NCBI GenBank assembly: GCA_032881465.1
Contig: CP126168.1
Location: forward strand, 2,852,001-2,916,000
Reading direction: 5' to 3'
Length of the DNA stretch: 64,000 nt
Source of the DNA: Parvibaculaceae bacterium PLY_AMNH_Bact1
GTDB lineage: Bacteria > Pseudomonadota > Alphaproteobacteria > Parvibaculales > Parvibaculaceae
Shown here: positions 1-9,477 of the stretch, piece after piece
Position numbering within the stretch: position 1 is the first letter of the stretch
How the letters are laid out: each line of letters opens with the position of its first letter
Position numbers and translations under genes: made by a program
Notes under the pieces: model-generated
The model's input: the letters and a program-made list of their open reading frames with translations, nothing else
Told to the model about the DNA's origin: nothing
Databases searched by the model: none

Positions 1-259
1 GCCCCATCGGCTCTAAAACATGAACGAGGGACTCCATCCCCAGTTCCTGCATTTGAGCTGCAATAATGAACCGGTGCTCCTCGTTAGAGATAATCATCGG
101 TGCCGCGAAAACCGTTCTGTCTGTCACCCGACCAGCGGTTTCCTGCAACATGGCGCGCTCTGACACCAAGGGAAGCAACTGCTTTGGGTAAAGTGCCCGT
201 GACGTCGGCCACAACCTTGACCCCACGCCCCCAGACAGAATGACCGGGAATACCTTCAT
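1..259 (-). CDS. manC: mannose-1-phosphate guanylyltransferase, N-terminal part (runs off left edge)
   Basis: The reading frame opens with ATG at 257-259 and is still open at base 1, so only about 86 N-terminal residues are present. It reads MKVFPVILSGGVGSRLWPTS and then a YPKQLLPL segment, the nucleotide-binding signature of GDP-mannose pyrophosphorylases (GTP + mannose-1-P to GDP-mannose, cytoplasm). GDP-mannose feeds surface polysaccharide and deoxysugar synthesis. The gene is divergent from galU, another sugar-nucleotide enzyme, which supports a role in envelope polysaccharide supply. Whether the missing part includes a phosphomannose isomerase domain, as in bifunctional ManC/AlgA proteins, cannot be seen. 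Confidence 0.88.
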   Translation of the reverse strand, partial: MKVFPVILSGGVGSRLWPTSRALYPKQLLPLVSERAMLQETAGRVTDRTVFAAPMIISNEEHRFIIAAQMQELGMESLVHVLEPMG

Positions 260-563
260 CGTCAGAACTCTCCAAATCGGACAGAAAACGGGCTCTCTCA
301 GCCGTTCGCGCACACTAGCCCATCCCTCGTGCAAACGTGAAGCCCCAGCTGCCATTCTGGCCTTGTTTGAGCTGCCGGTTCACAAATGTCGTTAATTCAT
401 GGGTTCATAGCTCCGATTTCGGTACATATTCTCCCTCAAAACCGCCAGAACACCCATTTCTGTCACAATTTGGTAGGTCGTTGATTGTAAAGTTCCAACA
501 ACCGTATGCGGCGGATATGCGAAACGACGCCGTCAGGCGACGCAGTGATATGAGGCCAGAGAA
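260..563. other. intergenic region between divergent manC and galU
   Basis: About 300 bases separate the two divergent starts and must hold both promoters. A 76-codon frame at 337-567 has no family resemblance and overlaps the galU start, so it is not called. A GAGG ribosome-binding site at 552-555 precedes the galU TTG start. No operator, riboswitch or terminator is convincing by eye. Confidence 0.6.
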
Positions 564-1448
564 TTGACGTCCAAGATTAGAAAAGTTGTCTTCCCGGTAG
601 CAGGGTTGGGCAGCCGTTTCCTGCCCGCCACAAAGTCAATCCCAAAGGAAATGCTCCCAATCGTCGATCGCCCCCTGATCGACTATGCAGTGGAAGAGGC
701 CCGTCAGGCCGGCATTGAGCATTTCATCTTCATCACAGGCCGCGGCAAAGGGTCAATTGAAGATTATTTCGACCACGCCTTTGAACTAGAGACAACGCTG
801 AGCGAGCGAAGCAAAAAAGAAGCGCTGGATGTTCTCTCATCAACTCAACTTCGGCATGGCGCAGCAAGTTTTGTACGCCAGCAACAACCACTCGGCCTTG
901 GACATGCAATCTGGTGCGCGCGCGACATTATTGGCGATGATCCCTTCGCTGTGATTTTACCTGATGAGATGGTCCGCCACGAACGTGGCTGCCTGGCTCA
1001 GATGGTGGACGCATGGAACGAAAAAGGCGGCAACATCGTCGCCGTCGCCGAGGTCCCAGATGACCAGACTTTTCAATATGGCATCGTCGCGCCAGGGTCC
1101 GACGATGGGCGGGTGGCCGAAGTAAAGGGCCTGGTAGAGAAACCCGCAGCGGGGACCGCCCCTTCAAACCTTGCAATGACAGGACGTTACATCCTCTCGC
1201 CAGAAGTTTTTGAAAAACTGAAAGAAGGAAACCCGGGTGCGGGTGGCGAAATTCAGTTGACCGATGCTATGGCGGAAACCATCGGCACCGTCCCGTTCCA
1301 CGCCGTACGTTTCGAGGGCGAACGCTTCGACTGCGGCGACAAGGCGGGTTACCTGGCAGCCAACCTAGCCTACGGGCTGGCAAGAGAAGACATCGGCCCA
1401 CGGCTCGTCGAGCTGATGCCTCAGATCAGGGGCGACTTAAAGCGCTGA
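564..1448 (+). CDS. galU: UTP-glucose-1-phosphate uridylyltransferase
   Basis: Makes UDP-glucose from UTP and glucose-1-phosphate in the cytoplasm, for exopolysaccharide, LPS and other glycosylation. The N-terminus reads VVFPVAGLGSRFLPATKSIP followed by KEMLPIVDRPLIDYAVEEA, the GalU nucleotidyltransferase signature; ILPDEMV, KGLVEKPA and GRYILSPEVFE blocks follow in family order. Its 294 residues match the usual bacterial GalU length. The start is a TTG at 564 preceded by GAGG eight bases upstream; no ATG lies in frame. The gene is divergent from manC, and its 3' end overlaps the convergent outer-membrane protein gene by 12 bases. Confidence 0.95.
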   Translation: MTSKIRKVVFPVAGLGSRFLPATKSIPKEMLPIVDRPLIDYAVEEARQAGIEHFIFITGRGKGSIEDYFDHAFELETTLSERSKKEALDVLSSTQLRHGAASFVRQQQPLGLGHAIWCARDIIGDDPFAVILPDEMVRHERGCLAQMVDAWNEKGGNIVAVAEVPDDQTFQYGIVAPGSDDGRVAEVKGLVEKPAAGTAPSNLAMTGRYILSPEVFEKLKEGNPGAGGEIQLTDAMAETIGTVPFHAVRFEGERFDCGDKAGYLAANLAYGLAREDIGPRLVELMPQIRGDLKR

Positions 1449-2726
1449 TCTCAGGCGGACACCCACCACTTCACGCGAGAAGCTGTCACCAGCAATGCTG
1501 GAGTCACGCTCTTCATAACCGGCGAATACACCAACCGAGAAAACCTGATCAATCAGGTAGTCAATGCCGACCTCCACCTCATAAATCTCGTCTTTGCGGG
1601 CCGAACTCGCAAAATCCTCTTCCGTATATTCAACGTCTAGACTGGCAACGAGATTGCGGAGGAATTCGTGATCAACCCCAACACCAACCGTTTGGCTTTC
1701 AAAGGCGGACGCACCGCCAGACGTTGTGTCTTCGATCGCGGTATCTGCGCTAAAGCGAAGGGTCGTGAGAGGTGTGACATACCAATCGACAGAGGCCCCA
1801 TAGGCGATACCCGACACGGAAGAGAAACTGGGATTATCGAAGGATTGTTCCTGGTACCCGGCAAACACCTCACCGGTGGCGAGGCTGCCTAGCTCAAATG
1901 AAGCCCCTGCAACGACTTCATAACCGTCGCTATCGCGATTGACTGCCACCGCAGGGATGTCCAGTTCATAATCTCGTTCATTGTAGGTGCCGCGTAGAAA
2001 GACGATCGTATCAGCAACCAGCTCATACCCGACTTCAACTGCAATCTCGAGCACGCTCCGGTCTCTATCATCATTCTCGTCAAACCCACCACCAATCAGC
2101 GGCGTGTCATCAAAATCCAATTCGGAATACTCCGCGCCAACATCAAAGGACAAACGGTTGAACCGTTGCGTCACGCCAGTAGAGACTTCAAACAGGCTAT
2201 AATCCGTCGGCTCAGCTGCGGCACCAATATCTTCTGGCTCGCCCCGGTCTTCCGTGAGCGATCCGTAAAGCACACCTGCCCGCAACTGCGTGTCATTGAG
2301 AACGTCAACACGGCCCGATACCCCAACGCTCCAGTCAGTGGAATCTTCGCTGTCTTCTGATGCATGTAAACTCTGTTCGAGATCGGCCTCAAACCGCAGA
2401 GAGTGGTTGGCCCAATCCGACTCAAAAACGACATTCGGATTGATCTCGGTTACGAAGTCACTCACTTCGTCCGTATCGGAGGCAAAGACGTTGCTGTCAT
2501 ACGTTTCTGAAACCGTAAGGGATGGGCGAAGAACAAAACTCCCTACCCGCACGCCTGGCGCCGTGTAGGCATCATATTGGCGCTCTGCAACTCCTTGGCC
2601 CCGAACGTCTTCTGCAAATACTTCACTGGTCAACACCATCACAGCGGCAATGGTGCCGAAAGCCGCCATCCTTAGGGGCCCGCTCGACATCGCGAAAAAC
2701 CGGCGATTTTCTGCTGCTTGGCGCAT
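1437..2726 (-). CDS. outer-membrane beta-barrel protein
   Basis: A 429-residue exported protein. Residues from about 20 to 38 form a hydrophobic signal sequence ending near VFAED. The rest alternates short polar and aromatic strands in the pattern of the outer-membrane beta-barrel family often found in alphaproteobacterial exopolysaccharide regions (DUF2320/BBP2-like). Blocks such as RPSLTVSETYDSNVFA and VGYELVADTIVFLRGTYNER are typical barrel strands. It converges on galU with a 12-base overlap. Sugar-nucleotide neighbours suggest a surface polysaccharide role, but that is inference. The start could also be the internal ATG at 2690; neither start has a good ribosome-binding site. Confidence 0.75.
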   Translation of the reverse strand: MRQAAENRRFFAMSSGPLRMAAFGTIAAVMVLTSEVFAEDVRGQGVAERQYDAYTAPGVRVGSFVLRPSLTVSETYDSNVFASDTDEVSDFVTEINPNVVFESDWANHSLRFEADLEQSLHASEDSEDSTDWSVGVSGRVDVLNDTQLRAGVLYGSLTEDRGEPEDIGAAAEPTDYSLFEVSTGVTQRFNRLSFDVGAEYSELDFDDTPLIGGGFDENDDRDRSVLEIAVEVGYELVADTIVFLRGTYNERDYELDIPAVAVNRDSDGYEVVAGASFELGSLATGEVFAGYQEQSFDNPSFSSVSGIAYGASVDWYVTPLTTLRFSADTAIEDTTSGGASAFESQTVGVGVDHEFLRNLVASLDVEYTEEDFASSARKDEIYEVEVGIDYLIDQVFSVGVFAGYEERDSSIAGDSFSREVVGVRLRSAL

Positions 2727-2772
2727 TCATTAATCATGGGCCCAAATGGTTACCGGAAAGCAAATGATGCAC

Positions 2773-2803
2773 TTGTGCAGCCCGCCCGCGTCTCTGCTAT
2801 AAG
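2773..2803 (+). promoter_or_regulatory. possible sigma-70 type promoter for kdsD
   Basis: TTGTGC at 2773-2778 and TATAAG at 2798-2803 are separated by 19 bases, about 90 bases before the kdsD start. The spacing is long for a housekeeping promoter, so this is tentative. Confidence 0.3.
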
Positions 2804-2891
2804 CCCCAGAGAGACGAAGACAACGGTGCCTCGCGCGCACCGACGGACAAAAACCGCAGAATAGGCCGACTTCGGCCCCGGACAGCAGACA

Positions 2892-3863
2892 ATGGCGAGC
2901 AAAGACCCACACCCCTACCTCAAGACGGCGCGCCGGACGCTAGAGCTGGAAGTTGAGGGTATTACCGCGCTCAATTCCTCTCTGGGTGAGCCGTTTATTA
3001 ACGCCGTTGAGACCATGGGCACTGCCACAGGACGCGTCATTGTTTCTGGCATTGGCAAAAGCGGTCACATCGGTAAGAAGATTGCCGCGACCCTCGCCTC
3101 GACCGGCACGCCGGCCAATTTTGTGCATGCAAGCGAAGCAAGTCACGGTGATCTAGGCATGATCACCAAGGATGATGTCGTGCTCGCTCTATCCTGGTCG
3201 GGCGAAACAGCCGAGCTCCGCGATCTCATCAGCTACACGAAACGCTTTGCGATCCCGTTGATCTCCATGACTTCCGGCACAGAGAGCGCATTGGCAGAAG
3301 CCGCAGATATTGCGCTTCTCCTACCCAAAGTCGCAGAAGCCTGCCCTAATGGTCTTCAGGCGCCGACAACATCCACCACAATGCAGCTGGCGCTGGGTGA
3401 CGCTCTGGCGACCGCCTTGTTGGAGCGAAATGGCTTCGACACCAATAACTACAAAGATTTCCATCCCGGTGGAAAGCTGGGCGCAATGCTGAGCCATGTG
3501 AGTGACATCATGCATAGCGGCGGCGAACTTCCGGTGACCTCCCCTGACACGCTTATGAGCGACGCGCTGGTCATCATGACCCGAAAAGGTCTTGGATGCA
3601 TTGGGGTCACCAATATTGAAGGTGCCCTTATTGGCCTTATTACAGACGGAGACCTACGCCGACACATGGGAGCAGATCTTCTCTCCAAGCCCGTATCGGA
3701 GATAATGACTTCTGATCCGAAGGTCCTCGCCCCCTCAACTCTCGCATCAGAAGCATTGAGCTTCCTGAACGAAAGCCAGATCACCAGCATCTTTATCGTT
3801 GATGATGGCAAACCGGTGGGACTGGTTCACATCCACGACTTCCTGCGCGCTGGCGTCATTTAG
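2892..3863 (+). CDS. kdsD: arabinose-5-phosphate isomerase (KdsD/KpsF family)
   Basis: Interconverts ribulose-5-P and arabinose-5-P, the first step to Kdo for lipopolysaccharide. An N-terminal SIS domain (about 30-190) shows VIVSGIGKSGHIGKKIAATL, ASTGTPANFVHASEASHGDLG and LALSWSGETAEL, all family hallmarks. The TTMQLALGDALA and KDFHPGGKLG blocks complete it. Two C-terminal CBS domains (about 205-320) include GLITDGDLRRHM. The 323 residues match KdsD. It stands alone after the divergent outer-membrane gene. KpsF-type paralogues that serve capsule synthesis are nearly the same in sequence, so exact pathway choice is inferred. Confidence 0.93.
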   Translation: MASKDPHPYLKTARRTLELEVEGITALNSSLGEPFINAVETMGTATGRVIVSGIGKSGHIGKKIAATLASTGTPANFVHASEASHGDLGMITKDDVVLALSWSGETAELRDLISYTKRFAIPLISMTSGTESALAEAADIALLLPKVAEACPNGLQAPTTSTTMQLALGDALATALLERNGFDTNNYKDFHPGGKLGAMLSHVSDIMHSGGELPVTSPDTLMSDALVIMTRKGLGCIGVTNIEGALIGLITDGDLRRHMGADLLSKPVSEIMTSDPKVLAPSTLASEALSFLNESQITSIFIVDDGKPVGLVHIHDFLRAGVI

Positions 3864-3961
3864 GACCTTCAAGCCCGGCTAAACCCCTGTTTTAATAGGG
3901 ATTTGTATGATTCGACGAGATGCGCGTCATAGGCATACGTCTCCGCGCTACAGGTGCATTG

Positions 3962-3980
3962 TAATTGACAATCATTCTTA
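3962..3980. promoter_or_regulatory. Fur-box-like operator upstream of bfd
   Basis: The stretch around ATTGACAATCATTCTT (3964-3979) matches about 12 of 16 positions of the classical Fur box core (AATGATAATCATTATC). It lies about 45 bases before the bfd start, where an iron regulator would act. Alphaproteobacteria may use Fur/Mur or RirA/Irr, so the acting protein is uncertain. Confidence 0.5.
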
Positions 3981-4023
3981 AAGTGCCTAAGACTCCTGTC
4001 AGACGAAAATGACAGGCATTCGC

Positions 4024-4236
4024 ATGTACGCATGTATTTGTAACGCTTTGAATGACGAGAAGGTGGATGACGCTCTAAGCCAGGGCGCGACAACCGTTTC
4101 TGACGTCTTCAAACATCATGGATGCGCACCGCGGTGTGGCTCTTGCGTCAATCACATGCGAGCCAAAGTTGGCGCCGCGTCGCAATTGCAGGCCATTGCA
4201 GCATCGTCTCCCGACCTTGCAATCGCGGCTGACTAG
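4024..4236 (+). CDS. bfd: bacterioferritin-associated ferredoxin
   Basis: A 70-residue [2Fe-2S] protein that reduces bacterioferritin so that stored iron can be released. It reads MYACICNALNDEKVDDALSQ and then has a GCAPRCGSC cluster: the CxC plus CxxC ligand set of the BFD-like fold. The start at 4024 is preferred over the upstream ATG at 4009 because an ACAGG lies seven bases before it and family members start at this residue. It sits 108 bases before bfr on the same strand and behind a Fur-box-like site. Confidence 0.9.
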   Translation: MYACICNALNDEKVDDALSQGATTVSDVFKHHGCAPRCGSCVNHMRAKVGAASQLQAIAASSPDLAIAAD

Positions 4237-4344
4237 CAAGTCATCTAAAGTCTTGTTTTCCTGAAAATATTTCGAGATTGTGCCGGTAAGACCCACCGTT
4301 ACAGATGTGGGTGACTAGGCACTTTCGTCGTGAAGGAGACCATC

Positions 4345-4821
4345 ATGCAAGGCGATAAAAAAGTTCTCGAGTTCCTAAATGGCGCCCTCAAGTTGGAACT
4401 GACAGCGATCAACCAATACTTCCTTCACGCACGCATGTTCGACAATTGGGGTCTTAAGCGCCTCGGCAAAGTCGAATACGAAGAATCCATCGATGAGATG
4501 AAGCATGCGGACACATTGATTGAGCGCATTCTCTTTCTGGAAGGCCTACCAAATCTGCAGGACCTCCACCGTCTGCGCATCGGCGAAGATGTAAAGGAAT
4601 GCCTGGAATCAGATCTCGCCGCAGAACATGACGGACACAAGTTCTACAAAGAAGCCATCGCCTATTGCGAGAGCGTTTCCGATTATGTGTCCCGCGAGAT
4701 TTTTGAGCGCATTTTAGAAGACGAAGAAGAGCATATCGACTTCCTGGAAACTCAGCTCGACTTGATCAACCGCGTGGGACTGGAAAACTACCAGCAATCA
4801 CAGATGGAAGCTGGCGAATAG
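4345..4821 (+). CDS. bfr: bacterioferritin
   Basis: Heme-containing iron-storage protein that forms a 24-subunit shell. The 158 residues carry the ferroxidase ligands in their usual positions: E18, Y25, E51, H54 and a late [11 protein letters not shown] helix with the last Glu/His pair. M52 is the expected heme ligand. The start at 4345 follows a strong AAGGAG (4333-4338); the GTG at 4330 is upstream of that site and is rejected. Together with bfd it forms an iron store and release pair. Confidence 0.96.
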   Translation: MQGDKKVLEFLNGALKLELTAINQYFLHARMFDNWGLKRLGKVEYEESIDEMKHADTLIERILFLEGLPNLQDLHRLRIGEDVKECLESDLAAEHDGHKFYKEAIAYCESVSDYVSREIFERILEDEEEHIDFLETQLDLINRVGLENYQQSQMEAGE

Positions 4822-4865
4822 AGCATTTCCAACAAAAGTTGCAGACTTTTGTGGTTCGGAAATGC
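4819..4865. repeat. TAGAGCAT-type intergenic hairpin after bfr
   Basis: Outer arms GCATTTCC (4823-4830) and GGAAATGC (4858-4865) enclose inner arms CAAAAGT (4833-4839) and ACTTTTG (4845-4851). It lies between the convergent bfr and rhomboid genes and could act as a transcript end, though there is no long T run. It begins TAGAGCAT, shared with another hairpin at 13765. Confidence 0.55.
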
Positions 4866-4890
4866 GGCTAAACAAAGGACCCAGCACCAT

Positions 4891-5715
4891 TTAGTCATCG
4901 CTTGTTCTGTCCCACGGTCCCCGCTTGCGGCGGCGTGGTACGTCGACGTCGCCTGTCGACATTTCCTGCTGCGCGCCGATGCGCGTCCAGGGGCCGGACA
5001 CCCGTCGTGTATCGATCACCTCAGCTGACGGTGACTGCCAATACGGCACGCCTTTTTGCTTGAAGAGAGGCAGCAGAACCATGCCCGCAACAAAGCCGCC
5101 CACATGCGCCCAAAAGGCAACGCCCCCGCCCTCAGTGGAGCTGTAGGCAGCGCTGACGAATTGAATGGCAAACCAGATCCCAAGCACAATGATTGCCGGA
5201 ACCGCAAAAATCTTGAAGAACGGAATGGGTAGAGGGAGAAACAATATCCGTACCCGCGCATGCGGGTAGAGCAAGAGATAGGCTCCCAAAACACCTGAAA
5301 TAGCGCCACTGGCCCCAATCATGGGAATCCCAGAGGCTTGCGCAAACGCACCATGGGTGAGCGCTGCGGCAATACCTGCAATCAGATAAAAAGCCAAAAA
5401 CCGCATGTGGCCCATGGCAGCTTCGACATTATCCCCAAAAATATAGAGATAGAGCATGTTGCCGCCCAGATGCATCAGTCCGCCATGGAGGAACTGACTG
5501 CTTACAAGAGTCATTTCAGGAGGAAATGGGAGGACGGCCCCTGTCGGGGTGCCAAAAATATTCGCCGGAACCGCCCCATATGTAATGAAAACAGTCTCAA
5601 TCGCGCTATTTGGTAACGAGGATTGCCACGCAAAAATTACGACGCATATGGCGATAAGAAACCACGTCACAATCGGCGAAGAATGGGTGGGGTTATCGTC
5701 AGCAATCGGAAACAT
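4891..5715 (-). CDS. rhomboid-family intramembrane serine protease
   Basis: A 274-residue polytopic membrane protein with six or so hydrophobic segments. The catalytic serine lies in GASGAISGVLGAYLLLYP and the catalytic histidine in FWAHVGGFVAGMVLLPL, so the Ser-His dyad is intact. The NMLYLYIFGDNVEAAMGHMRF block is typical of bacterial rhomboids. A short polar, Arg-rich tail follows the last helix. It cleaves membrane protein substrates that cannot be guessed here. It converges on bfr across the hairpin and is divergent from the TonB receptor. Confidence 0.9.
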   Translation of the reverse strand: MFPIADDNPTHSSPIVTWFLIAICVVIFAWQSSLPNSAIETVFITYGAVPANIFGTPTGAVLPFPPEMTLVSSQFLHGGLMHLGGNMLYLYIFGDNVEAAMGHMRFLAFYLIAGIAAALTHGAFAQASGIPMIGASGAISGVLGAYLLLYPHARVRILFLPLPIPFFKIFAVPAIIVLGIWFAIQFVSAAYSSTEGGGVAFWAHVGGFVAGMVLLPLFKQKGVPYWQSPSAEVIDTRRVSGPWTRIGAQQEMSTGDVDVPRRRKRGPWDRTSDD

Positions 5716-5832
5716 AAAGAAGGTCCATTAAGTGTCCTAATTGAAAAGAGTCCGCCGATCCTCTAACAAAAGGCAAGGATAAAGCTGTATCGGCCGGAAA
5801 ACCGCGCTTTTTGACAGCTTGGGGGAGAGTAA

Positions 5833-7902
5833 ATGTCATCAAAGTTGCGTTTGGGTGGACCTGCCACCGCTGTCAGTTTTCTTATCTCAGCGCTCATCCC
5901 TTTCGGGACCGCTGCAGCCGACGAACCAGTTCTCATGGATGAGTTGGTTGTCACCTCCACCGGCGAGGGGACCAGGCGAGCGACCCACCCCAGCAACATC
6001 AGCAAAATCAATACCGAAGACATTGAACTGCTCGCCCCAGACCACCCGAGCGAAGTCGTCAACCGGGCACCCGGTGTCTTCGTGCAACATGGATCGGGGC
6101 AGGAACATCTAACAGCGATCCGATCGCCTGTACTCACAGGTGGCGCGGGTGCCGGGTCTTTTCTCTATCTGGAAGACGGAATTCCCTATCGCGCACCAGG
6201 CTTTGCAAACGTCAACGGCCTCTTTGACAGTTTCATCGAGGCAGCCGATAGCGTGGAGATCGTCCGCGGCCCTGCCAGCGCGCGTTTCGGATCAAACGCC
6301 GTACACGGATTGATCAACGTACTATCAGCTGCACCGACCACTGAACCCGAGGGGGAGCTGCGGACCCGCGTCGGGCCGCATGGAATCCTGAATGTTTTTG
6401 GAACAGCAAGTGGCGGTGAAGGCAACCATGCCGCACGAGCCAGCTTTGAGCTGGCCGAAGATAGCGATGGGTTCCGCGCCAATTCCAGTTACGGGCAACA
6501 GAAATATCAGATGAGATATGACTACAGTGCTGCACAAGATTACATCCGCGCAACACTGTCAGGACAGAACCTCAATCAAGAGACTGCTGGTTTCGTTGAA
6601 GGCAATGACGCTTACAAGGTAGACGCCCTGCGCAAAACCAATCCAAACCCGGAAGCTTTCCGCGATACGTGGTCTTCCCGTCTGGCGGTACGTTGGGAGC
6701 GCGGCTTGGACAATGGCAACTCCATTGCCATCACACCTTATGCACGTGTGAATGATATGGATTTCCTCCTGCACTTCCTTCCAGGCGACGCGCTTGAAGA
6801 AAACGAGCATTGGAGCACGGGGGTCCAGTCAGCTTACTTCATGAACCTGGATGGGGGCCATCAGGTCATCTTCGGGACAGACCTGGAATATACGCAAGGG
6901 TCACTCCGCGAGTTTCAAACAGGCCCAACCGTCTTCGGGGCATTCGTTCAGGGACTTCACTATGACTATGACGTCGAAGCTCTGGTCACAGCACCCTACA
7001 TTCACTCTGTATGGTCATTGTCTGATGCAACAAAGCTGACCGCAGGTGCTCGACTGGAATACACGCGCTACGACTACACCAACAATGCACCCGACAACAC
7101 TGTTGGTCGCTTTCAGCGCACACCCGATCGGATTGATGAGTTTTTTGACGTAACACCCAAGCTCGGGGTCACACATGCGTTTAATGAAAGCATCACAGGT
7201 TTTGCAAACCTCGCGCGCGGCGCGCGGGCTCCCCAGACGACCGATCTCTATCGACTTCAGGACAATCAGATCCCAGGCCAAGTGGAAAGTGAACGCACCG
7301 ATAGCATCGAACTTGGCGCGCGCGGCAACCTTCATGGAGTGAGCTACGAACTTGCCAGCTACTATATGGAGAAGAGCAACTTCTTCTTCAGAGATTCTGC
7401 CCGCCTGAACGTACCAAATGGCGAAACAGAACATTACGGGATTGAGCTTGAAGCCTTCGCATCTCTGGGCGCTGGCTTTGATATTTCTGGTTCTGCCACC
7501 TACGCCGTCCACAAATATGATTTTAACCGCGCAGCGACGAATCCAGCCAATGCCATCACGTCGGGCTATGATATTGATTCAGCACCCAGAACGCTCGCCA
7601 ATGTGCGTCTTGGCTACACGTTCTTGGAAGGCAAAGCGCGCGCTGAACTTGAATGGGTTCATGTGGGAGAATACGCCATGGATTCAGGCCACACCGCTAC
7701 TTATGAGGGGCACGACCTTCTGAATCTGCGCGGCCAGTATGATGTAACCGACGCACTCGGTCTCTATGCACGCATCACCAATCTTGCTGATACCCGGTTT
7801 GCTGATCGCGCAGATATCATTGTGCGTGGGGGCAATGCGGTTGAACGCTTCTTTCCAGGCGAAGACCGTGCCGTCCAAATCGGCGCATCCGTGCGTTTTT
7901 AA
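5833..7902 (+). CDS. TonB-dependent outer-membrane receptor
   Basis: A 689-residue receptor. A signal peptide ends near residue 32 (AAADEP), followed by a TonB-box-like DELVVTS. The plug domain (about 45-165) holds the usual VEIVRGPASARFGSNAVHG block, and the barrel ends in ASVRF with the terminal aromatic residue required for assembly. A TonB3-style NLARGARAPQTTDLYR segment lies in the barrel. Energy for uptake would come from TonB-ExbBD elsewhere. The substrate is unknown: no clear Fur site or transport partner lies beside it. GGGGGAGAG precedes the ATG. Confidence 0.92.
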   Translation: MSSKLRLGGPATAVSFLISALIPFGTAAADEPVLMDELVVTSTGEGTRRATHPSNISKINTEDIELLAPDHPSEVVNRAPGVFVQHGSGQEHLTAIRSPVLTGGAGAGSFLYLEDGIPYRAPGFANVNGLFDSFIEAADSVEIVRGPASARFGSNAVHGLINVLSAAPTTEPEGELRTRVGPHGILNVFGTASGGEGNHAARASFELAEDSDGFRANSSYGQQKYQMRYDYSAAQDYIRATLSGQNLNQETAGFVEGNDAYKVDALRKTNPNPEAFRDTWSSRLAVRWERGLDNGNSIAITPYARVNDMDFLLHFLPGDALEENEHWSTGVQSAYFMNLDGGHQVIFGTDLEYTQGSLREFQTGPTVFGAFVQGLHYDYDVEALVTAPYIHSVWSLSDATKLTAGARLEYTRYDYTNNAPDNTVGRFQRTPDRIDEFFDVTPKLGVTHAFNESITGFANLARGARAPQTTDLYRLQDNQIPGQVESERTDSIELGARGNLHGVSYELASYYMEKSNFFFRDSARLNVPNGETEHYGIELEAFASLGAGFDISGSATYAVHKYDFNRAATNPANAITSGYDIDSAPRTLANVRLGYTFLEGKARAELEWVHVGEYAMDSGHTATYEGHDLLNLRGQYDVTDALGLYARITNLADTRFADRADIIVRGGNAVERFFPGEDRAVQIGASVRF

Positions 7903-7946
7903 CTCAACACATGACAGCGCCAGCGTCCGCCGCTTAAGTTAAGGGC

Positions 7947-9398
7947 ATGGAGCCACAAGCAAGTCTAGAATTATGGCCCGTCTTTCTCGGGCTCATCAAC
8001 CTGGCAGCAGCAATAGCCGCAGCGGGCCACGCACTTGTTACAAAACAAGATGTCCGGGCGGCGGTTGCGTGGATTGGCGTCATCATCCTGCTTCCTGTTT
8101 TCGGCTGGGCCATCTACCTCATTTTCGGCATCAACCGCATTGCCCGCCGGGCGGAAGAGCTTCGCGGCAGCGGACACATTACCGGCGATGTTGATATTGC
8201 TGACCATCGCGGGTTAGTTGGGCAAGAGCGTGATGGAAAAATCACAGAGCGGATTGTGGAGATGGCGCGGCTTGGTCAGCGCATTGCCAAAATCCCCTAT
8301 ACCGATGGCAATCACATTGAGGTGCTCCGGAATGGCGAAAACGCCTATCCGGCCATGGTTGCCGCGATTGAGCAAGCCGAGAGCAGCGTGGCTCTATCCA
8401 CCTACATCTTCAATAATGATGAAGCCGGACGTCAGTTCTTGGAGGTGCTCAGAAAAGCCCACGCACGGGGTGTCAAGATACGCGTCCTGATCGACGGCGT
8501 TGGCTCCTGGTATTCATTCCCTTCCATGATCAAAAAGCTGCGGGATGCAGACATTCCCCACGCCCGCTTCCTTCACTCATTCCTGCCCTGGCAAATGCCT
8601 TATCTCAATCTCCGCAACCACCAGAAAATCCTGGTGGTGGACGGCAAGGTCGGGTTTACAGGGTCCATGAATATTGCAGCGGGCAATTTGCTGCGTCCTG
8701 ACGCCAAACACCCGATCCGCGATATCCACTATGCGGTCGAGGGGCCAGTGGTCGCTCACCTCATGGCCGCCTTCGCGCACGAATGGCGCTTCAGCACTGG
8801 CGAGCTTCTGGTGGGCGAGTTTTGGCGACCGGAGCTAACAAGCAAGGGCGATGTCATTGCACGAGGTCTTCCGGCGGGCCCGGATATGAACCGCAACACC
8901 ATCCGGTGGACATTTCTTGGCGGTCTGTCCGAAGCACGGCAGCATATCCGTATCGTCACACCCTATTTCCTTCCAGACAGCGATCTCATCACAGCCCTGT
9001 CGCTGGCCGCCATGCGAGGGGTTACAGTCGACATTGTGCTGCCTCAAAAAAACAACCTGTTCTATATGGCCTGGGCAAGCCGAGCACTTTTAGACGAGCT
9101 GGCGGCAAGCGGCTGTCAAATCTGGATGACCGAAGGGCCATTTGACCACGCCAAGATGATGACGGTGGATGGCATATGGTGTTCCATAGGATCAGCGAAC
9201 TGGGATCCTCGCAGTCTGCGTCTTAATTTCGAATTTAATCTCGAATGTTTCAGCCCCGAACTCGTGGGAACTCTTGAAGCAATAATCGATAAGAAAATTG
9301 CAGCAGCCAGGCAAGAAACCGTTGCGACACTGCGTGGACGCCCGCTGTCCGTGAAGCTGAGAGACAATGCTGCACGGCTCCTCTCGCCTTATCTGTAA
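7947..9398 (+). CDS. cls: cardiolipin synthase-like phospholipase D family protein
   Basis: A 483-residue membrane enzyme. Two N-terminal helices (about 8-60) form the PLDc_N anchor. Two HKD motifs follow: HQKILVVDGKVGFTGSMN and HAKMMTVDGIWCSIGSANWD. This arrangement is that of ClsA-type cardiolipin synthases, which join two phosphatidylglycerols. Length agrees with ClsA (about 480). It follows the TonB receptor by 44 bases but is probably functionally separate. Some family members use other phospholipid substrates, so product identity is inferred. Confidence 0.9.
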   Translation: MEPQASLELWPVFLGLINLAAAIAAAGHALVTKQDVRAAVAWIGVIILLPVFGWAIYLIFGINRIARRAEELRGSGHITGDVDIADHRGLVGQERDGKITERIVEMARLGQRIAKIPYTDGNHIEVLRNGENAYPAMVAAIEQAESSVALSTYIFNNDEAGRQFLEVLRKAHARGVKIRVLIDGVGSWYSFPSMIKKLRDADIPHARFLHSFLPWQMPYLNLRNHQKILVVDGKVGFTGSMNIAAGNLLRPDAKHPIRDIHYAVEGPVVAHLMAAFAHEWRFSTGELLVGEFWRPELTSKGDVIARGLPAGPDMNRNTIRWTFLGGLSEARQHIRIVTPYFLPDSDLITALSLAAMRGVTVDIVLPQKNNLFYMAWASRALLDELAASGCQIWMTEGPFDHAKMMTVDGIWCSIGSANWDPRSLRLNFEFNLECFSPELVGTLEAIIDKKIAAARQETVATLRGRPLSVKLRDNAARLLSPYL

Positions 9399-9477
9399 GC
9401 CAACAAGGCAAGAAAACCCGATTGATGCTGGCACCTGCCGTTAGATATGCTGGATAAAGAAAACAGGGAGAAAAGAA

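Noticed and set aside
337-567. 76-codon frame upstream of galU
   Set aside because: No family resemblance and it overlaps the galU start and its ribosome site.
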